A stretch of 64,000 bases of DNA from an uncultured Lachnospiraceae bacterium (GTDB lineage: Bacteria > Bacillota > Clostridia > Lachnospirales > Lachnospiraceae), in the NCBI GenBank assembly GCA_902786515.1, contig CADADA010000002.1, positions 62,001-126,000 of the forward strand, given 5' to 3'. A program made the translations under genes and the position numbers. Shown here piece by piece: positions 55,779-64,000 of this stretch; within the stretch, counting starts at the first letter, position 1; every line of letters starts with the position of its first letter. The notes under the pieces were generated by a model. That model was given only the letters and a program-made list of their open reading frames with translations. It was not told the origin of the DNA and made no database searches.

Positions 55779-57722
55779 ATGGATATTGTTTTGAATAAGA
55801 TTCAGTTATTAGATCAGAATACAATCGATAAAATTGCGGCCGGGGAAGTTGTTGAAAGGCCTGCATCTGTTGTAAAAGAATTAATGGAAAATGCTATTGA
55901 TGCAAAAGCTACGGCGATAACCGTTGAGATTAAAGACGGAGGAATTTCATTTATCAGAATTACGGATAACGGACACGGTATTGCTTCGTCTGAAGTGCGT
56001 ACTGCTTTTTTGCGACATTCTACAAGTAAAATTAAATCAATAGAAGACCTTGTGACCGTGAGTTCACTTGGCTTCAGAGGAGAGGCATTGTCAAGTATCG
56101 CAGCGGTTTCACAGATTGAATTAATAACCAAAACTCCTGATTCGCTTACGGGAATACGTTATGTCATTGAGGGTGGAGAAGAAAAAAACATGGAAGAAAT
56201 CGGTGCACCTGAGGGAACAACATTTATCATAAGAAATATTTTTTACAATACGCCTGTACGAAGAAAGTTTTTAAAGACTGCTGCCACAGAGGCAGGGTAT
56301 ATTTCTGATACAGTGGAGCATATGGCGATGTCACATCCGGAAATCTCTATCCGTTTTATCAACCATAACCAGACCAAGGTTCACACTTCCGGAAATAATA
56401 AATTAAAGGATATTATTTATAATATATACGGCAGGGATATTGCATCAAATCTTGTTGAGATTAATGATAATGAAGGACTTATGAATATCTGCGGGTATAT
56501 CGGTAAGCCTGTGGTTTCAAGAGGAAACAGGAATTTTGAGAATTATTATATCAACGGAAGATATATTAAAAATAAAATTGTTTCAAGAGCGATAGAAGAT
56601 GCATATAAGCCGTATATGATGCAGCACAGATATCCTTTTACCTGTCTGCATATCGTAATTGATCAGGAATATCTGGATGTAAATGTGCATCCTTCTAAAA
56701 TGGAACTCAGATTCAACAATTCTGAGGAGATATATCCGGCGATTTATCATGCGCTCACAAGGGCACTTGAACATAGAGAAATGATTCCGGATGTGGTACC
56801 CGGAAAAAGTGAAAATATTAAAGTGAAAAAGGAAATCTCAAAAAGAGTTCCTGAACCATTTGAAAAAAACAGAAGTATTGATGTTGTAAAGGAACAGATG
56901 ATAAGGGAGGCTACGGCACCGGTAAAGCTTCCGGGTGAACTAAATGTACCTTCTGATTTTCTTGATGATTTACAGTATAATAATCATCATGCAGAAAAAC
57001 CGCAGACAGAAAATGCTCATGAAACAGCTATACATGCTGAAAAAACACAGGCAACAGGTGTAGAGCCGGAAAATGTACAGGAAGCAAAAATCACACCGGT
57101 TCAGATGGATTTATTTGATAATAAGATGCTGTCTGAACAGGCAAGGGCAAGGCACAGAATTGTCGGACAGGTATTTGATACTTACTGGATTGTGGAATAT
57201 GACGGATGTATGTATATTATTGACCAGCATGCGGCACATGAAAAAGTTTTATATGAACAGACCATGAAAAAACTTGCAGGTAAAGAATATACTTCACAGC
57301 AGATTAATCCGCCTTTAGTCCTTACTTTATCGCTAAGGGAAGAGAAACTGCTGAATAAATACATGGATAATTTTACTTCAATCGGCTATGAAATTGATCA
57401 TTTTGGAGGAAATGAATACTGTATCAGAGCCGTACCGGATAATATGCTCTCAATTTCTAAAAAGGATTTGTTTATAGAAATGCTTGACAGCTTATCAAAT
57501 GATACGGCAAATAATACTGCTGAAGTGATTACGGACAGGATTGCGACAATGTCATGTAAAGCGGCTGTTAAAGGAAATAATAAGCTTAGTATACAGGAAG
57601 CGGATGCTCTTATTGATGAACTTCTTAAGTTAGATAATCCGTATAACTGTCCTCATGGAAGGCCGACAATTATATCTATGAGCAAATGTGAGCTGGAAAA
57701 GAAATTTAAACGTATTGTTTAA
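55779..57722 (+). CDS. mutL: DNA mismatch repair protein MutL with endonuclease motif
   Basis: A 647-residue GHKL ATPase. The N-terminal KIAAGEVVERPASVVKELME, DNGHGI and LGFRGEALSSIAAVS form the nucleotide site. A variable linker spans ~340-440. The C-terminal domain has DQHAAHEKVLYEQ, the DQHA(x)2E(x)4E metal motif of nicking MutL proteins, plus SCKAAVKGN and NCPHGRPT. It therefore probably nicks DNA itself, as expected in bacteria lacking MutH. A clamp-binding-like QMDLFD lies in the linker. Confidence 0.98.
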   Translation: MDIVLNKIQLLDQNTIDKIAAGEVVERPASVVKELMENAIDAKATAITVEIKDGGISFIRITDNGHGIASSEVRTAFLRHSTSKIKSIEDLVTVSSLGFRGEALSSIAAVSQIELITKTPDSLTGIRYVIEGGEEKNMEEIGAPEGTTFIIRNIFYNTPVRRKFLKTAATEAGYISDTVEHMAMSHPEISIRFINHNQTKVHTSGNNKLKDIIYNIYGRDIASNLVEINDNEGLMNICGYIGKPVVSRGNRNFENYYINGRYIKNKIVSRAIEDAYKPYMMQHRYPFTCLHIVIDQEYLDVNVHPSKMELRFNNSEEIYPAIYHALTRALEHREMIPDVVPGKSENIKVKKEISKRVPEPFEKNRSIDVVKEQMIREATAPVKLPGELNVPSDFLDDLQYNNHHAEKPQTENAHETAIHAEKTQATGVEPENVQEAKITPVQMDLFDNKMLSEQARARHRIVGQVFDTYWIVEYDGCMYIIDQHAAHEKVLYEQTMKKLAGKEYTSQQINPPLVLTLSLREEKLLNKYMDNFTSIGYEIDHFGGNEYCIRAVPDNMLSISKKDLFIEMLDSLSNDTANNTAEVITDRIATMSCKAAVKGNNKLSIQEADALIDELLKLDNPYNCPHGRPTIISMSKCELEKKFKRIV

Positions 57723-57742
57723 TGTAAAGAAAGGTATTTTCA

Positions 57743-58690
57743 ATGAAGAAAAATCTTGTAGTTCTGACAGGTCCTACTGCAGTTGGAAAAACGGAATTGT
57801 CGATAGAACTTGCCGGAAAGTTAAATGCTGAGATTATAAGTGCTGATTCTATTCAGGTTTATAAATATATGGATGTTGGCTCTGCAAAGATTACAAAGGA
57901 AGAGATGCGGGGAGTGAAACACTATCTTATAGATGAGTTAGAACCGGATGAGGAGTTTAACATTTTCCGTTTTAAAGAAATGGCACTTAAATACATGGAT
58001 GAAATCTACGATAAGGGGAAGATTCCTCTCATTGTCGGAGGCACCGGATTTTATATACAGTCTATATTATATGATATTCAGTTTAGTACGGGAGATGATG
58101 ATAAGCATATTTACCGTCATGAACTGGAAGAACAGGCAAAAATTCACGGAAATGAATTTGTTCATGACATGTTAAAAAAAGTCGATAGTGAATCGGCAGA
58201 GAAGATTCATAAAAATAATTTAAAACGTGTTATCAGGGCATTGGAATATTATAATGAAACCGGGAAAAAGTTTTCAGAACATAATGAAGAGCAGAGAAGT
58301 AATTCTTCTCCATACAATTTCAGATATTTTGTTCTGAATGATGACAGAGAAAGATTGTATGAAAGAATTAACAGACGCGTTGATATTATGATTGATGGTG
58401 GTCTTGAGGAAGAAGTACGTATGCTGTTAAAAAAAGGATATACGGCAGATTTGGTATCAATGCAGGGTATAGGTTATAAGGAAATGGTATCCTATATTCG
58501 TGGAGAAATCAGCCTGAATGAAGCTGCTGAGCTCATTAAAAAAAATACACGTAACTTTGCAAAGAGACAGCTTACCTGGTTCAGACGTGAAAAGGAAGTA
58601 GATTTTATAGATTATAGAGATTCAGATTACGATAAAAATATTATGTTAACCAAGATGCTTGAATTATGCAGGTCAAGGAATATCATTTAA
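57743..58690 (+). CDS. miaA: tRNA dimethylallyltransferase MiaA
   Basis: A 315-residue enzyme that adds the isopentenyl group to A37 of tRNAs reading UNN codons. It has Walker A LTGPTAVGKTELSIELA, SADSIQVYKYMDVGSAKIT, LIVGGTGFYIQSILY, and the C-terminal KKNTRNFAKRQLTWFRRE, all conserved. Its product is the substrate of MiaB, encoded at 51647-53083, with mutS and mutL between them. Confidence 0.98.
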   Translation: MKKNLVVLTGPTAVGKTELSIELAGKLNAEIISADSIQVYKYMDVGSAKITKEEMRGVKHYLIDELEPDEEFNIFRFKEMALKYMDEIYDKGKIPLIVGGTGFYIQSILYDIQFSTGDDDKHIYRHELEEQAKIHGNEFVHDMLKKVDSESAEKIHKNNLKRVIRALEYYNETGKKFSEHNEEQRSNSSPYNFRYFVLNDDRERLYERINRRVDIMIDGGLEEEVRMLLKKGYTADLVSMQGIGYKEMVSYIRGEISLNEAAELIKKNTRNFAKRQLTWFRREKEVDFIDYRDSDYDKNIMLTKMLELCRSRNII

Positions 58691-58711
58691 AAAGAAAGGT
58701 ACTATATCATT

Positions 58712-59992
58712 ATGAATTTATATGAAATGTATGATAAAGCCGGTATATCACGTGAGGTCTTTGATTATTGTGATAAGGTTTTAGCCGGTTTAAAAGAAAG
58801 ATTTGAAGAAATTGATTATAATGCTGAATTCAACCAATTAAAGGTGCTGAAGGCAATGCAGAAAAATAAGGTGAGCGATGTTCATTTTGCTGCAACCTCA
58901 GGATATGGATATAATGATTTGGGCAGAGATACTTTAGAGGCTGTTTATGCAGATGTATTTAATACTGAGGCGGCTTTAGTAAGACCGCAGATTACATGCG
59001 GTACACATGCACTTGCAATTGCTTTATCGGCGAACTTACGTCCCGGTGATGAACTTATATCTATTTCCGGTAAACCGTATGATACATTAGAGGAAGTTAT
59101 AGGAATCAGGCCGTCAAAGGGTTCCCTGAAAGAATATGGAGTATCTTACAGACAGGTAGAACTTACAAAAGAAGGTTTATTTGATAAAGAGAGTATTAAA
59201 AATGCTATTTCTGATAAGACTAAAATGATGGCAATTCAACGCTCAAAGGGATATTTGTCAAGACGAACATTGTCTGTTGAAGAGATAGGCGATGTGATAC
59301 AGTTTGTTAAATCAATAGCACCGGATATTATAATTATGGTTGATAATTGTTATGGTGAGTTTGTGGAGACAATTGAGCCATCTGATTTCGGTGCAGATAT
59401 GACAGTAGGCTCATTAATCAAGAATCCGGGAGGTGGACTTGCACCAATCGGAGGCTATATTGTGGGAACAAAGGAGTGTATAGATAATTGTGCTTACAGG
59501 CTTACTGCTCCGGGACTCGGAAAGGAAGTGGGAGCTACGCTTGGTTTGATGCAAAGCTTTTATCAGGGATTTTTTATGGCACCTGAAGTAACGGCAGGGG
59601 CATTGAAAGGTGCAATATTTGCTGCTAATCTGTACGAAAAATTCGGGTTTAAGGTAATACCTGACGGAAAAGAACCGAGATATGATATTATTCAGGCGAT
59701 AGAGTTTGGTAATGAACAGGGACTTATTGAGTTTTGCAAGGGGATTCAATATGCTGCACCGGTGGATAGCTATGTGACACCTGAACCTTGGGATATGCCG
59801 GGATATGATTCTAAAGTTATTATGGCAGCAGGAGCCTTTGTACAGGGTTCTTCTATTGAATTAAGTGCAGATGGTCCGCTAAAACCGCCGTACACGGCAT
59901 ATTTTCAGGGCGGGCTTACATGGCATCATGCTAAATATGGTATCATGAAGACTTTGCTGAATTTAGTAAATGCGGGTATTGTTAAATTATAA
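58712..59992 (+). CDS. Methionine gamma-lyase family PLP protein (aluminium-resistance-protein family)
   Basis: A 426-residue PLP-dependent enzyme of the Cys/Met metabolism fold. It shows FAATSGYGYNDLGRDTLE, PQITCGTHALAIALSANLRP, IIIMVDNCYGEFVE, and the predicted PLP Lys in GSLIKNPGGGLAPIGGYI at about residue 235. Homologues are labelled methionine gamma-lyase family or aluminium resistance protein; the reaction is not established for this group. It follows miaA by 21 bp. Confidence 0.9.
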   Translation: MNLYEMYDKAGISREVFDYCDKVLAGLKERFEEIDYNAEFNQLKVLKAMQKNKVSDVHFAATSGYGYNDLGRDTLEAVYADVFNTEAALVRPQITCGTHALAIALSANLRPGDELISISGKPYDTLEEVIGIRPSKGSLKEYGVSYRQVELTKEGLFDKESIKNAISDKTKMMAIQRSKGYLSRRTLSVEEIGDVIQFVKSIAPDIIIMVDNCYGEFVETIEPSDFGADMTVGSLIKNPGGGLAPIGGYIVGTKECIDNCAYRLTAPGLGKEVGATLGLMQSFYQGFFMAPEVTAGALKGAIFAANLYEKFGFKVIPDGKEPRYDIIQAIEFGNEQGLIEFCKGIQYAAPVDSYVTPEPWDMPGYDSKVIMAAGAFVQGSSIELSADGPLKPPYTAYFQGGLTWHHAKYGIMKTLLNLVNAGIVKL

Positions 59993-60053
59993 CACTTGTG
60001 ATATTATATAATGTGTTTTTCTTTTGAACCTGGAGAGAAGTTCAGGAGGAATC

Positions 60054-60743
60054 ATGATATCAACAATAAAAGAAATGAATCAGGAATACAGACCATATGA
60101 GAAATGTCTGAAAAACGGGCCGGAGATGCTGACAGATGCAGAACTTCTGGCTGTTATCATTAGGACCGGTTCAAAAGGCGAGTCGTCGATTGGCCTTGCT
60201 GACAGGGTATTGTCGGCATCCGGGATGAAGAGCGGTCTTCTTGGAATTATTGATTTAAGCATTGAGGAATTGATGAAGATTAAAGGTATTGGAAAGGTAA
60301 AAGCTGTTCAGATAAAATGTATAGCTGAACTTTCCAGACGTATTTCAAAAACCAGTGCCGGTCGGAAAGTTGATTTTTCTAATTCTGAAAAGATTGCAGA
60401 TTACTATATGGAAGATATTAGGCATATGGACAGAGAGCAGTTGATTATGGTAATGATGGATACGAAGATGCAGTTTATCAGCGACGTTGTTCTTACTACA
60501 GGGACTGTGAATGCCTCGCTTATGTCTACGAGGGATGTTTTCAGAGAGGCGCTTAAGCACGGAGCGGTATTTATTGTGTTAATTCACAATCATCCAAGCG
60601 GTGATCCGACTCCCAGCAGGGAAGATATCATCAATACCAAAAAAATAAAAGATGCCGGAGAGATGATAGGCATTTTATTGTTAGACCACATTATTATTGG
60701 AGATAATAAATATACCAGTCTGCAACAGAGAGGTATATTATAG
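60054..60743 (+). CDS. radC: RadC family JAB-domain protein (DUF2466)
   Basis: A 229-residue protein. Helix-hairpin-helix-like residues (LMKIKGIGKVKAVQIKCIAE) at about 75-95 precede a JAB/MPN domain with VLIHNHPSGDPTPSREDI, whose His-x-His and Asp are the predicted metal ligands. A DNA repair role was once suggested, but the family's function is unsettled. ATG 60054 is chosen because AGGAGG lies 5 bp upstream; an in-frame ATG at 60024 lacks one. It precedes mreB, as is common. Confidence 0.94.
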   Translation: MISTIKEMNQEYRPYEKCLKNGPEMLTDAELLAVIIRTGSKGESSIGLADRVLSASGMKSGLLGIIDLSIEELMKIKGIGKVKAVQIKCIAELSRRISKTSAGRKVDFSNSEKIADYYMEDIRHMDREQLIMVMMDTKMQFISDVVLTTGTVNASLMSTRDVFREALKHGAVFIVLIHNHPSGDPTPSREDIINTKKIKDAGEMIGILLLDHIIIGDNKYTSLQQRGIL

Positions 60744-60767
60744 CAGAAATGGAGGAAGTTGTAAGTT

Positions 60768-61784
60768 ATGGCACAACATGCATATGGTATCGATATCGGT
60801 ACAAGTAATTTTAAAATATTCAGTGTTGCGAATAAGAAAATGATTAATGAAAAGAATGTGATAGCTATTAAGAATAAAAAAGAAATTTATTCTTTTGGCG
60901 ATCCGGCATTTGAGATGTATGAGAAAGCGCCGGCAAACATTGATGTATCATACCCTGTCAAATTCGGTGTAATTGCTGATATAAAGAACATGGGTACTCT
61001 TTTTGAATGTTTTTTACAGAAATTAAACGGACAGAATAATGGCGGTGATTTTTGTATAGCAGTGCCAACAGATATAACCGAAGTTGAAAAGAGAGCTTTT
61101 TATGATCTGATAGCTGAATCAAAGGTTAAGTCAAAGCACATCTGTGTTGTTGAAAAGCCTATTGCTGATGCGGTAGGTGTGGGACTTGATGTTGAGAGCC
61201 CAAAAGGAAAGCTGATTATTGATATCGGTTCAGATACTACCGAGATATCAGTTATTTCGCTTGGCGGAATTGTATTAAGTAAAATCATTAAGACGGGCGG
61301 ACATAAATTAGACGATACGATATGCAATATTGTGAGAAAGAAACATAACCTTATTATAGGTTCCAAGACTGCTGAACAGTTAAAGATTAATCTGGCAGAT
61401 GCTATTAATTCAAGTGATGCTACACATGTGGCATATGGAAGAAATATTGTTACGGGACTTCCTGCCATGCAGGATATTTCATCTGAGCTTGTATATCAGG
61501 CGATTCAGGAATGTCTTCATTCTATTATGGATTCCGTAAAGATGATTCTGGAGAGAACTCCGCCGGAATTGTCGGCTGATATCATTGAAGCCGGCTGTTA
61601 TCTTACCGGTGGTTCTGCATTGATTCATAATATTGATGCATTGATTACTAAAGAAACCGGCTTGAAGGTAAATATATGTGATGCTCCTTCGGAAGCTGTT
61701 ATAAGAGGACTTGCAGAGATTATCTCCAATGATAAGCTTCATGGCCTGACATTCGTACCTAGAGAAAAACAATATAACGATTAA
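60768..61784 (+). CDS. mreB: Rod shape-determining protein MreB
   Basis: A 338-residue actin-like ATPase that guides lateral wall synthesis at the membrane. It has phosphate loop 1 YGIDIGTSNFKIFS, the connector VEKPIADAVGVGLDV, phosphate loop 2 LIIDIGSDTTEISVISLGG, and the adenosine motif CYLTGGSALI. It is more divergent than typical MreB, for instance Ser and Phe in loop 1 where Thr-Asn is common, but the mreC and mreD neighbours support the call. Confidence 0.93.
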   Translation: MAQHAYGIDIGTSNFKIFSVANKKMINEKNVIAIKNKKEIYSFGDPAFEMYEKAPANIDVSYPVKFGVIADIKNMGTLFECFLQKLNGQNNGGDFCIAVPTDITEVEKRAFYDLIAESKVKSKHICVVEKPIADAVGVGLDVESPKGKLIIDIGSDTTEISVISLGGIVLSKIIKTGGHKLDDTICNIVRKKHNLIIGSKTAEQLKINLADAINSSDATHVAYGRNIVTGLPAMQDISSELVYQAIQECLHSIMDSVKMILERTPPELSADIIEAGCYLTGGSALIHNIDALITKETGLKVNICDAPSEAVIRGLAEIISNDKLHGLTFVPREKQYND

Positions 61785-61801
61785 TGAATGGGTGAAAGAG
61801 T

Positions 61802-62659
61802 ATGAAAAAACGCAGTGAAAGTGTGTTCCCAACTAAATATATTTTGTTCATTCTTACATTTATAAGCCTTGCCTGTATAGTTTTGTCCATCCTGTATGAA
61901 GATTTTGGACGACCTGTTAAAAATGCGGTTGCGACCATTGTGATTCCGGTGCAGACCGGGATGAATAAAGCAGGTGGATGGATGTCAGGACGCTCTGATG
62001 ATTTAAAAGAGATGAGGGAGGTAATGTCAGAAAACGAGTCATTAAAGGCAGAGATAGAAGCTCTAAAAGAGGAAAATACAACACTGCTTCTGAATAATAA
62101 TAAGCTTACTGAATTGCAGGATCTTTTGGGCCTTAGTAATCAGTATTCAACTTATGATAAGATTGCCGCAAGCGTCATCAGCAAAGACAGCAGTAACTGG
62201 TTTTCATCTTTTACGATTGATAAAGGCAGCGATGACGGAATAAAGACAGATATGAATGTTATTGGAAACGGCGGTTTGATTGGTATTGTTACGAAGGTTG
62301 GAAAAAATTACGCTGTTGTAAGATCTATAATTGACGATTCAAGCAATGTAAGTGCACAGTTTTCAACTACGGGTGATACCTGTATTGTGGAAGGTGACCT
62401 GCAGAATATAAATGAAGGTATTCTTCAGATTACCAATATTAATAAGGATGTTGCCGTGGCATCAAATGACATGGTGGTTACTTCTAACATCAGTAGTAAG
62501 TTTTTACCGGGAATTTTGATAGGATATGTCAAAGAGGTATCTAGTGATTCAAATAATTTAACAAAATCAGGGTACATAGTTCCGGTAGCAGATTTTGCTC
62601 ATATCAGCGATGTGCTTGTTATTACCGAACTGAAGACTCAGACAGAAGGACAGGAGTGA
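61802..62659 (+). CDS. mreC: Rod shape-determining protein MreC
   Basis: A 285-residue bitopic protein. A membrane helix at about residues 12-33 is followed by a coiled coil (about 70-110, LKAEIEALKEENTTLLLNNN) and a double beta-barrel domain with SSNWFSSFTIDKGSDDGI and GGLIGIVTKVG. MreC binds penicillin-binding proteins and activates wall elongation. It lies 17 bp after mreB and 7 bp before mreD. Confidence 0.96.
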   Translation: MKKRSESVFPTKYILFILTFISLACIVLSILYEDFGRPVKNAVATIVIPVQTGMNKAGGWMSGRSDDLKEMREVMSENESLKAEIEALKEENTTLLLNNNKLTELQDLLGLSNQYSTYDKIAASVISKDSSNWFSSFTIDKGSDDGIKTDMNVIGNGGLIGIVTKVGKNYAVVRSIIDDSSNVSAQFSTTGDTCIVEGDLQNINEGILQITNINKDVAVASNDMVVTSNISSKFLPGILIGYVKEVSSDSNNLTKSGYIVPVADFAHISDVLVITELKTQTEGQE

Positions 62660-62666
62660 ATGGGTT

Positions 62667-63185
62667 ATGTTGAGAAAATTCATTATGACAGTGTTGATTT
62701 TTGTGTTTTATCTGCTTCAATGTACATTGTTTAAAAAACTGTCACTGGCTTCCGTATCACCAAATCTGCTTCTGATATTGACGTTTTGTGCAGGTTTTAT
62801 GTCTGGAAAGAGAAACGGCATGTATGTTGGATTTATTTCGGGGATGCTTTTAGACATTTTCTACGGAGATGTTCTTGGATTTAATGCGTTATTACTTCTG
62901 TATATCGGATATGTAAATGGAATGTTTAATAAAATGTTTTATGACGAAGAGATAACGCTTCCGATTGTTTTGTTAATTGGCAGTGAATTTGCTTACACAT
63001 TTGTGTATTATGTATTTAGCTTTTTATTAAGGGGCAGATTGAATATCGGATATTATTTTATCCATATCATGCTGCCGGAGTTGGCATATACCGCTATTAT
63101 CGCAGTATTATTGTACCGGCTGATGTTAAAGCTGAACCGGGTGCTGGATGAAAGAGAAAAAAGGAGTGCGGCTAAGTTTGATTAA
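62667..63185 (+). CDS. mreD: Rod shape-determining protein MreD
   Basis: A 172-residue integral membrane protein with five or six helices. It includes the family-typical PNLLLILTFCAGFMSGKRNG and GFISGMLLDIFYGDVLGFNA. It acts with MreC and the elongation transglycosylase/transpeptidase pair. Its 3' end overlaps or abuts the start of the penicillin-binding protein gene. Confidence 0.93.
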   Translation: MLRKFIMTVLIFVFYLLQCTLFKKLSLASVSPNLLLILTFCAGFMSGKRNGMYVGFISGMLLDIFYGDVLGFNALLLLYIGYVNGMFNKMFYDEEITLPIVLLIGSEFAYTFVYYVFSFLLRGRLNIGYYFIHIMLPELAYTAIIAVLLYRLMLKLNRVLDEREKRSAAKFD

Positions 63186-64000
63186 GGAAATAATAAAAGA
63201 TGTTTTTGATGCAATTATAAATTTTTTAAAGTCAAGAGCATTTGTGCTGTTGATTTTATTCGGAATAATGTTTAGCTCACTTCTGTACAGAGTATTTTAT
63301 TTGCAGATTGTAAAGTCAGATTATTATCTGGAAAACTATATTCAGACAGCTAAGAAAAAGGTAATTACTTCCGGTACCAGAGGAATGATTTATGACAGAA
63401 ATGGGGTGCCGTTAGCTGTAAACCAGCTTGCTTATTCTGTAACTATTGAAGATGATTTGGATTATAACGATGATGACTACAATGAACATTTGAATGCCAT
63501 CATATATAAGGTAATTCAGATTGTTGAAAAGAATAATGATGCCATAACCAATGATTTTTCCATTGTACTTGGAAGCAACGGAATGTATGAGTACTCCGTT
63601 ACATCAGACATGGCAAAACTTAGGTTTTTAAGAGATATTTATGGCAAAAAATCTATAGATGAGCTTGATAATGAGAAAGAAAAGCTGTCTGAATCTACAG
63701 CAGAAGATGTTATGGAATATCTCTGCAGTGATAAAAGATATTCTGTTGATGATGAGATTTATACAAAACAGGACAGGATAAAAATTGCAATGATAAGATA
63801 CAAAATATCATTGAATTCATTCCAGAAATACATTACGACAGAGATTGCAAACAACGTAAGCAAAGAAACTGTTGCTGCGATTTACGAGAACAAAGCTGAA
63901 CTCATAGGCGTTGATGTTACTGAAAAGACTGAAAGAGTTTATAACGACAGTGTTTATTTTTCACATATTCTCGGATATACGGGTACGATTTCAGAAGACC
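63178..64000 (+). CDS. Class B penicillin-binding protein (PBP2-like), 3' truncated by window end
   Basis: About 274 residues are visible, open to the last base. A membrane helix (RAFVLLILFGIMFSSLLYRV) is followed by the PBP dimerisation-domain start SGTRGMIYDRNGVPLAVNQL and then HILGYTGTIS, the usual class B signature. The catalytic SxxK lies beyond the window. It directly follows mreD, so it is probably the elongation transpeptidase (mrdA/PBP2). The start is TTG 63178, 11 bp after AAGGAG; GTG 63166 is in frame but overlaps the ribosome binding site. Confidence 0.9.
   Translation, partial: MIKEIIKDVFDAIINFLKSRAFVLLILFGIMFSSLLYRVFYLQIVKSDYYLENYIQTAKKKVITSGTRGMIYDRNGVPLAVNQLAYSVTIEDDLDYNDDDYNEHLNAIIYKVIQIVEKNNDAITNDFSIVLGSNGMYEYSVTSDMAKLRFLRDIYGKKSIDELDNEKEKLSESTAEDVMEYLCSDKRYSVDDEIYTKQDRIKIAMIRYKISLNSFQKYITTEIANNVSKETVAAIYENKAELIGVDVTEKTERVYNDSVYFSHILGYTGTISED

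Noticed and set aside
59993..60040. Terminator between the methionine gamma-lyase-family gene and radC
   Set aside because: Only a 4-5 bp AACAC/GTGTT stem with a long loop precedes the T-rich stretch; too weak to call.

Overview
The window looks like chromosomal DNA of a low-GC, spore-forming anaerobic Firmicute, most likely a Lachnospiraceae-type gut or rumen Clostridium. The grounds are AT-rich sequence with strong AGGAGG-type ribosome binding sites, sporulation genes yqfC and yqfD, the order miaB-mutS-mutL-miaA, a radC-mreBCD-penicillin-binding-protein cluster, and a BspA-type leucine-rich repeat protein. Almost every gene is on the + strand. No tRNA, rRNA, insertion sequence, integrase or CRISPR array was seen.

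Positions 1-2844 hold the end of a GHKL anti-sigma-type protein, a GNAT acetyltransferase and a membrane SpoIIE/PP2C phosphatase. Positions 2936-35410 form a 32-kb accessory locus that is the main interest. It encodes a minimal type IV secretion (T4SS) core: a VirB2-like small membrane protein, a VirD4/TraG coupling ATPase, an Ig-like single-pass surface protein, a VirB6-like polytopic protein with a long disordered repetitive tail, and a VirB3-VirB4 fusion ATPase with an acidic repeat tail. With it are a 1913-residue secreted modular protein, a secreted beta-rich protein, a lipoprotein, two paralogous ~1090-residue helical proteins sharing a ~100-residue module, an uncharacterised 364-residue protein, and a 798-residue protein with HipA/PI3K-like kinase motifs. 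No relaxase, VirB11, cell-wall hydrolase or integrase is present, so this reads as a resident protein-secretion or contact system rather than a conjugative element. That function is inference.

The locus carries its own regulators: a LytS-type sensor kinase, a response regulator with a SARP-like winged-helix output, and SpoIIE, STAS and GHKL partner-switching proteins. Five near-identical promoter elements (TTTGTCA, 4 bp, TTTGTCA, 12 bp, TANNAT) lie upstream of both large helical proteins, the VirB2-like gene (two in tandem) and the response regulator itself. They define a local regulon that is probably controlled by that regulator.

Positions 35430-38600 hold a terminator, an independent leucine-rich-repeat secreted protein, a small lipoprotein, rpsU (58 codons) with its promoter and terminator, and a noncoding stretch with 53-bp tandem repeats built around a TACGTA inverted repeat.

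From 38604 to the end is housekeeping: yqfC-yqfD-phoH-HD phosphohydrolase-ybeY-cdd, a BofC-like protein, two flavoproteins, proB, a conserved protein, a patatin, a DUF896 protein, fthC, proA, miaB, mutS, mutL, miaA, a methionine gamma-lyase-family gene, radC, mreB, mreC, mreD and the beginning of a class B penicillin-binding protein cut by the window end.
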